From JAOTYV01 sp041557595 (GTDB lineage: Bacteria; Pseudomonadota; Alphaproteobacteria; UBA8366), in NCBI GenBank assembly GCA_041557595.1, contig JBFFGE010000239.1:1-5856 (forward strand): a DNA stretch of 5,856 nt, in the 5' to 3' direction. The notes below the pieces were generated by a model. It had not been told where the DNA came from, did not search any database, and was given only the letters and a program-made list of their open reading frames with translations. Below are positions 5,681-5,856 of this stretch, piece by piece; positions within the stretch are counted from its first letter, which is position 1, and each line of letters begins with the position of its first letter. The position numbers and the translations under genes are program-made.

Positions 5681-5856
5681 TTAAACGGGTTTGTCTCCTT
5701 GAATAGTTATCCGGTGCATGCGGCGGCGTTGGCCCGGATAATCATTGAGCGCGCAATGCTGGGTGCAGCGGTTGTCCCAGAAGGCGAGCGAGCCCGGCGC
5801 CCAGCGGAACCGGCAGGTGAATTCCGGCCGGACCGCGTGGGCGCGAAGGAAATCGA
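5681..5856 (-). CDS. C-terminal part of a TauD-like Fe(II)/2-oxoglutarate dioxygenase (partial)
   Basis: The last 57 codons and the TAA stop (5681-5683) are present; the rest lies beyond the right edge. The fragment holds FWDNRCTQHCALNDYPGQ, then RRRMHR and ITIQGDKP. This closely follows the C-terminus of E. coli TauD as I recall it (WDNRVTQHYANADYLPQRR, then IMHRATILGDKP). The His in CTQH is the distal iron ligand. Eleven residues later comes the Arg matching TauD Arg266 (2-oxoglutarate), and four after that the Arg matching Arg270 (substrate sulfonate in TauD). Sulfonate or another anionic substrate is therefore conceivable, but many family members keep these residues. The fragment is a paralogue of the dioxygenase at 2990-3832: both read DFL, then WDNR and H, at matching positions. 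Its stop is 443 bases from the next minus-strand gene, so the two are probably separate transcripts. Confidence 0.93.
   Translation of the reverse strand, partial: DFLRAHAVRPEFTCRFRWAPGSLAFWDNRCTQHCALNDYPGQRRRMHRITIQGDKPV

Overview
The window looks like a GC-rich proteobacterial chromosome, most plausibly an alphaproteobacterium. The support is strong G/C third-position bias in the main genes, which also leaves very long spurious reading frames on the opposite strand, and the protein families present: class III CoA-transferases, crotonases, TauD/TfdA dioxygenases and an EamA exporter. No ribosomal or other taxonomic marker is present, so the organism is an inference.

Layout. Bases 1-71 are the last codons of an upstream plus-strand gene whose end resembles a CaiB/BaiF (class III) CoA-transferase. 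A tight plus-strand run follows: a crotonase-fold protein (95-889), an alpha/beta hydrolase (900-1769), a complete CaiB/BaiF CoA-transferase (1766-2959, overlapping the previous stop by 4 bases) and a TauD/TfdA-type Fe(II)/2-oxoglutarate dioxygenase (2990-3832). After 134 bases comes an EamA/DMT-type ten-helix transporter (probably 3967-4857). A hairpin-rich convergent spacer (4858-5033) separates it from a minus-strand gene for a 67-residue acidic protein of unknown function (5034-5237). That gene has a perfect TTGACA -35 box and a 10-bp palindrome over its -10 region. Next is an AT-richer stretch of 443 bases with no convincing gene (5238-5680), then the C-terminus of a second, more TauD-like dioxygenase on the minus strand (5681-5856, cut by the window edge).

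Working together (inference). The plus-strand set reads as an acyl-CoA catabolic operon. A CoA-transferase would activate a carboxylic acid, the crotonase would rearrange, cleave or decarboxylate the thioester, the hydrolase would cut an ester, thioester or C-C bond, and the dioxygenase would hydroxylate a substrate to open it up. The transporter could move a substrate or product. No sequence feature fixes the substrate. The most notable detail is that the crotonase has alanine at both positions where canonical enoyl-CoA hydratases carry catalytic glutamates, so the usual 'enoyl-CoA hydratase' label is doubtful. I see no CRISPR array, tRNA, rRNA, transposase or phage gene, and no clearly new defence or mobile system.
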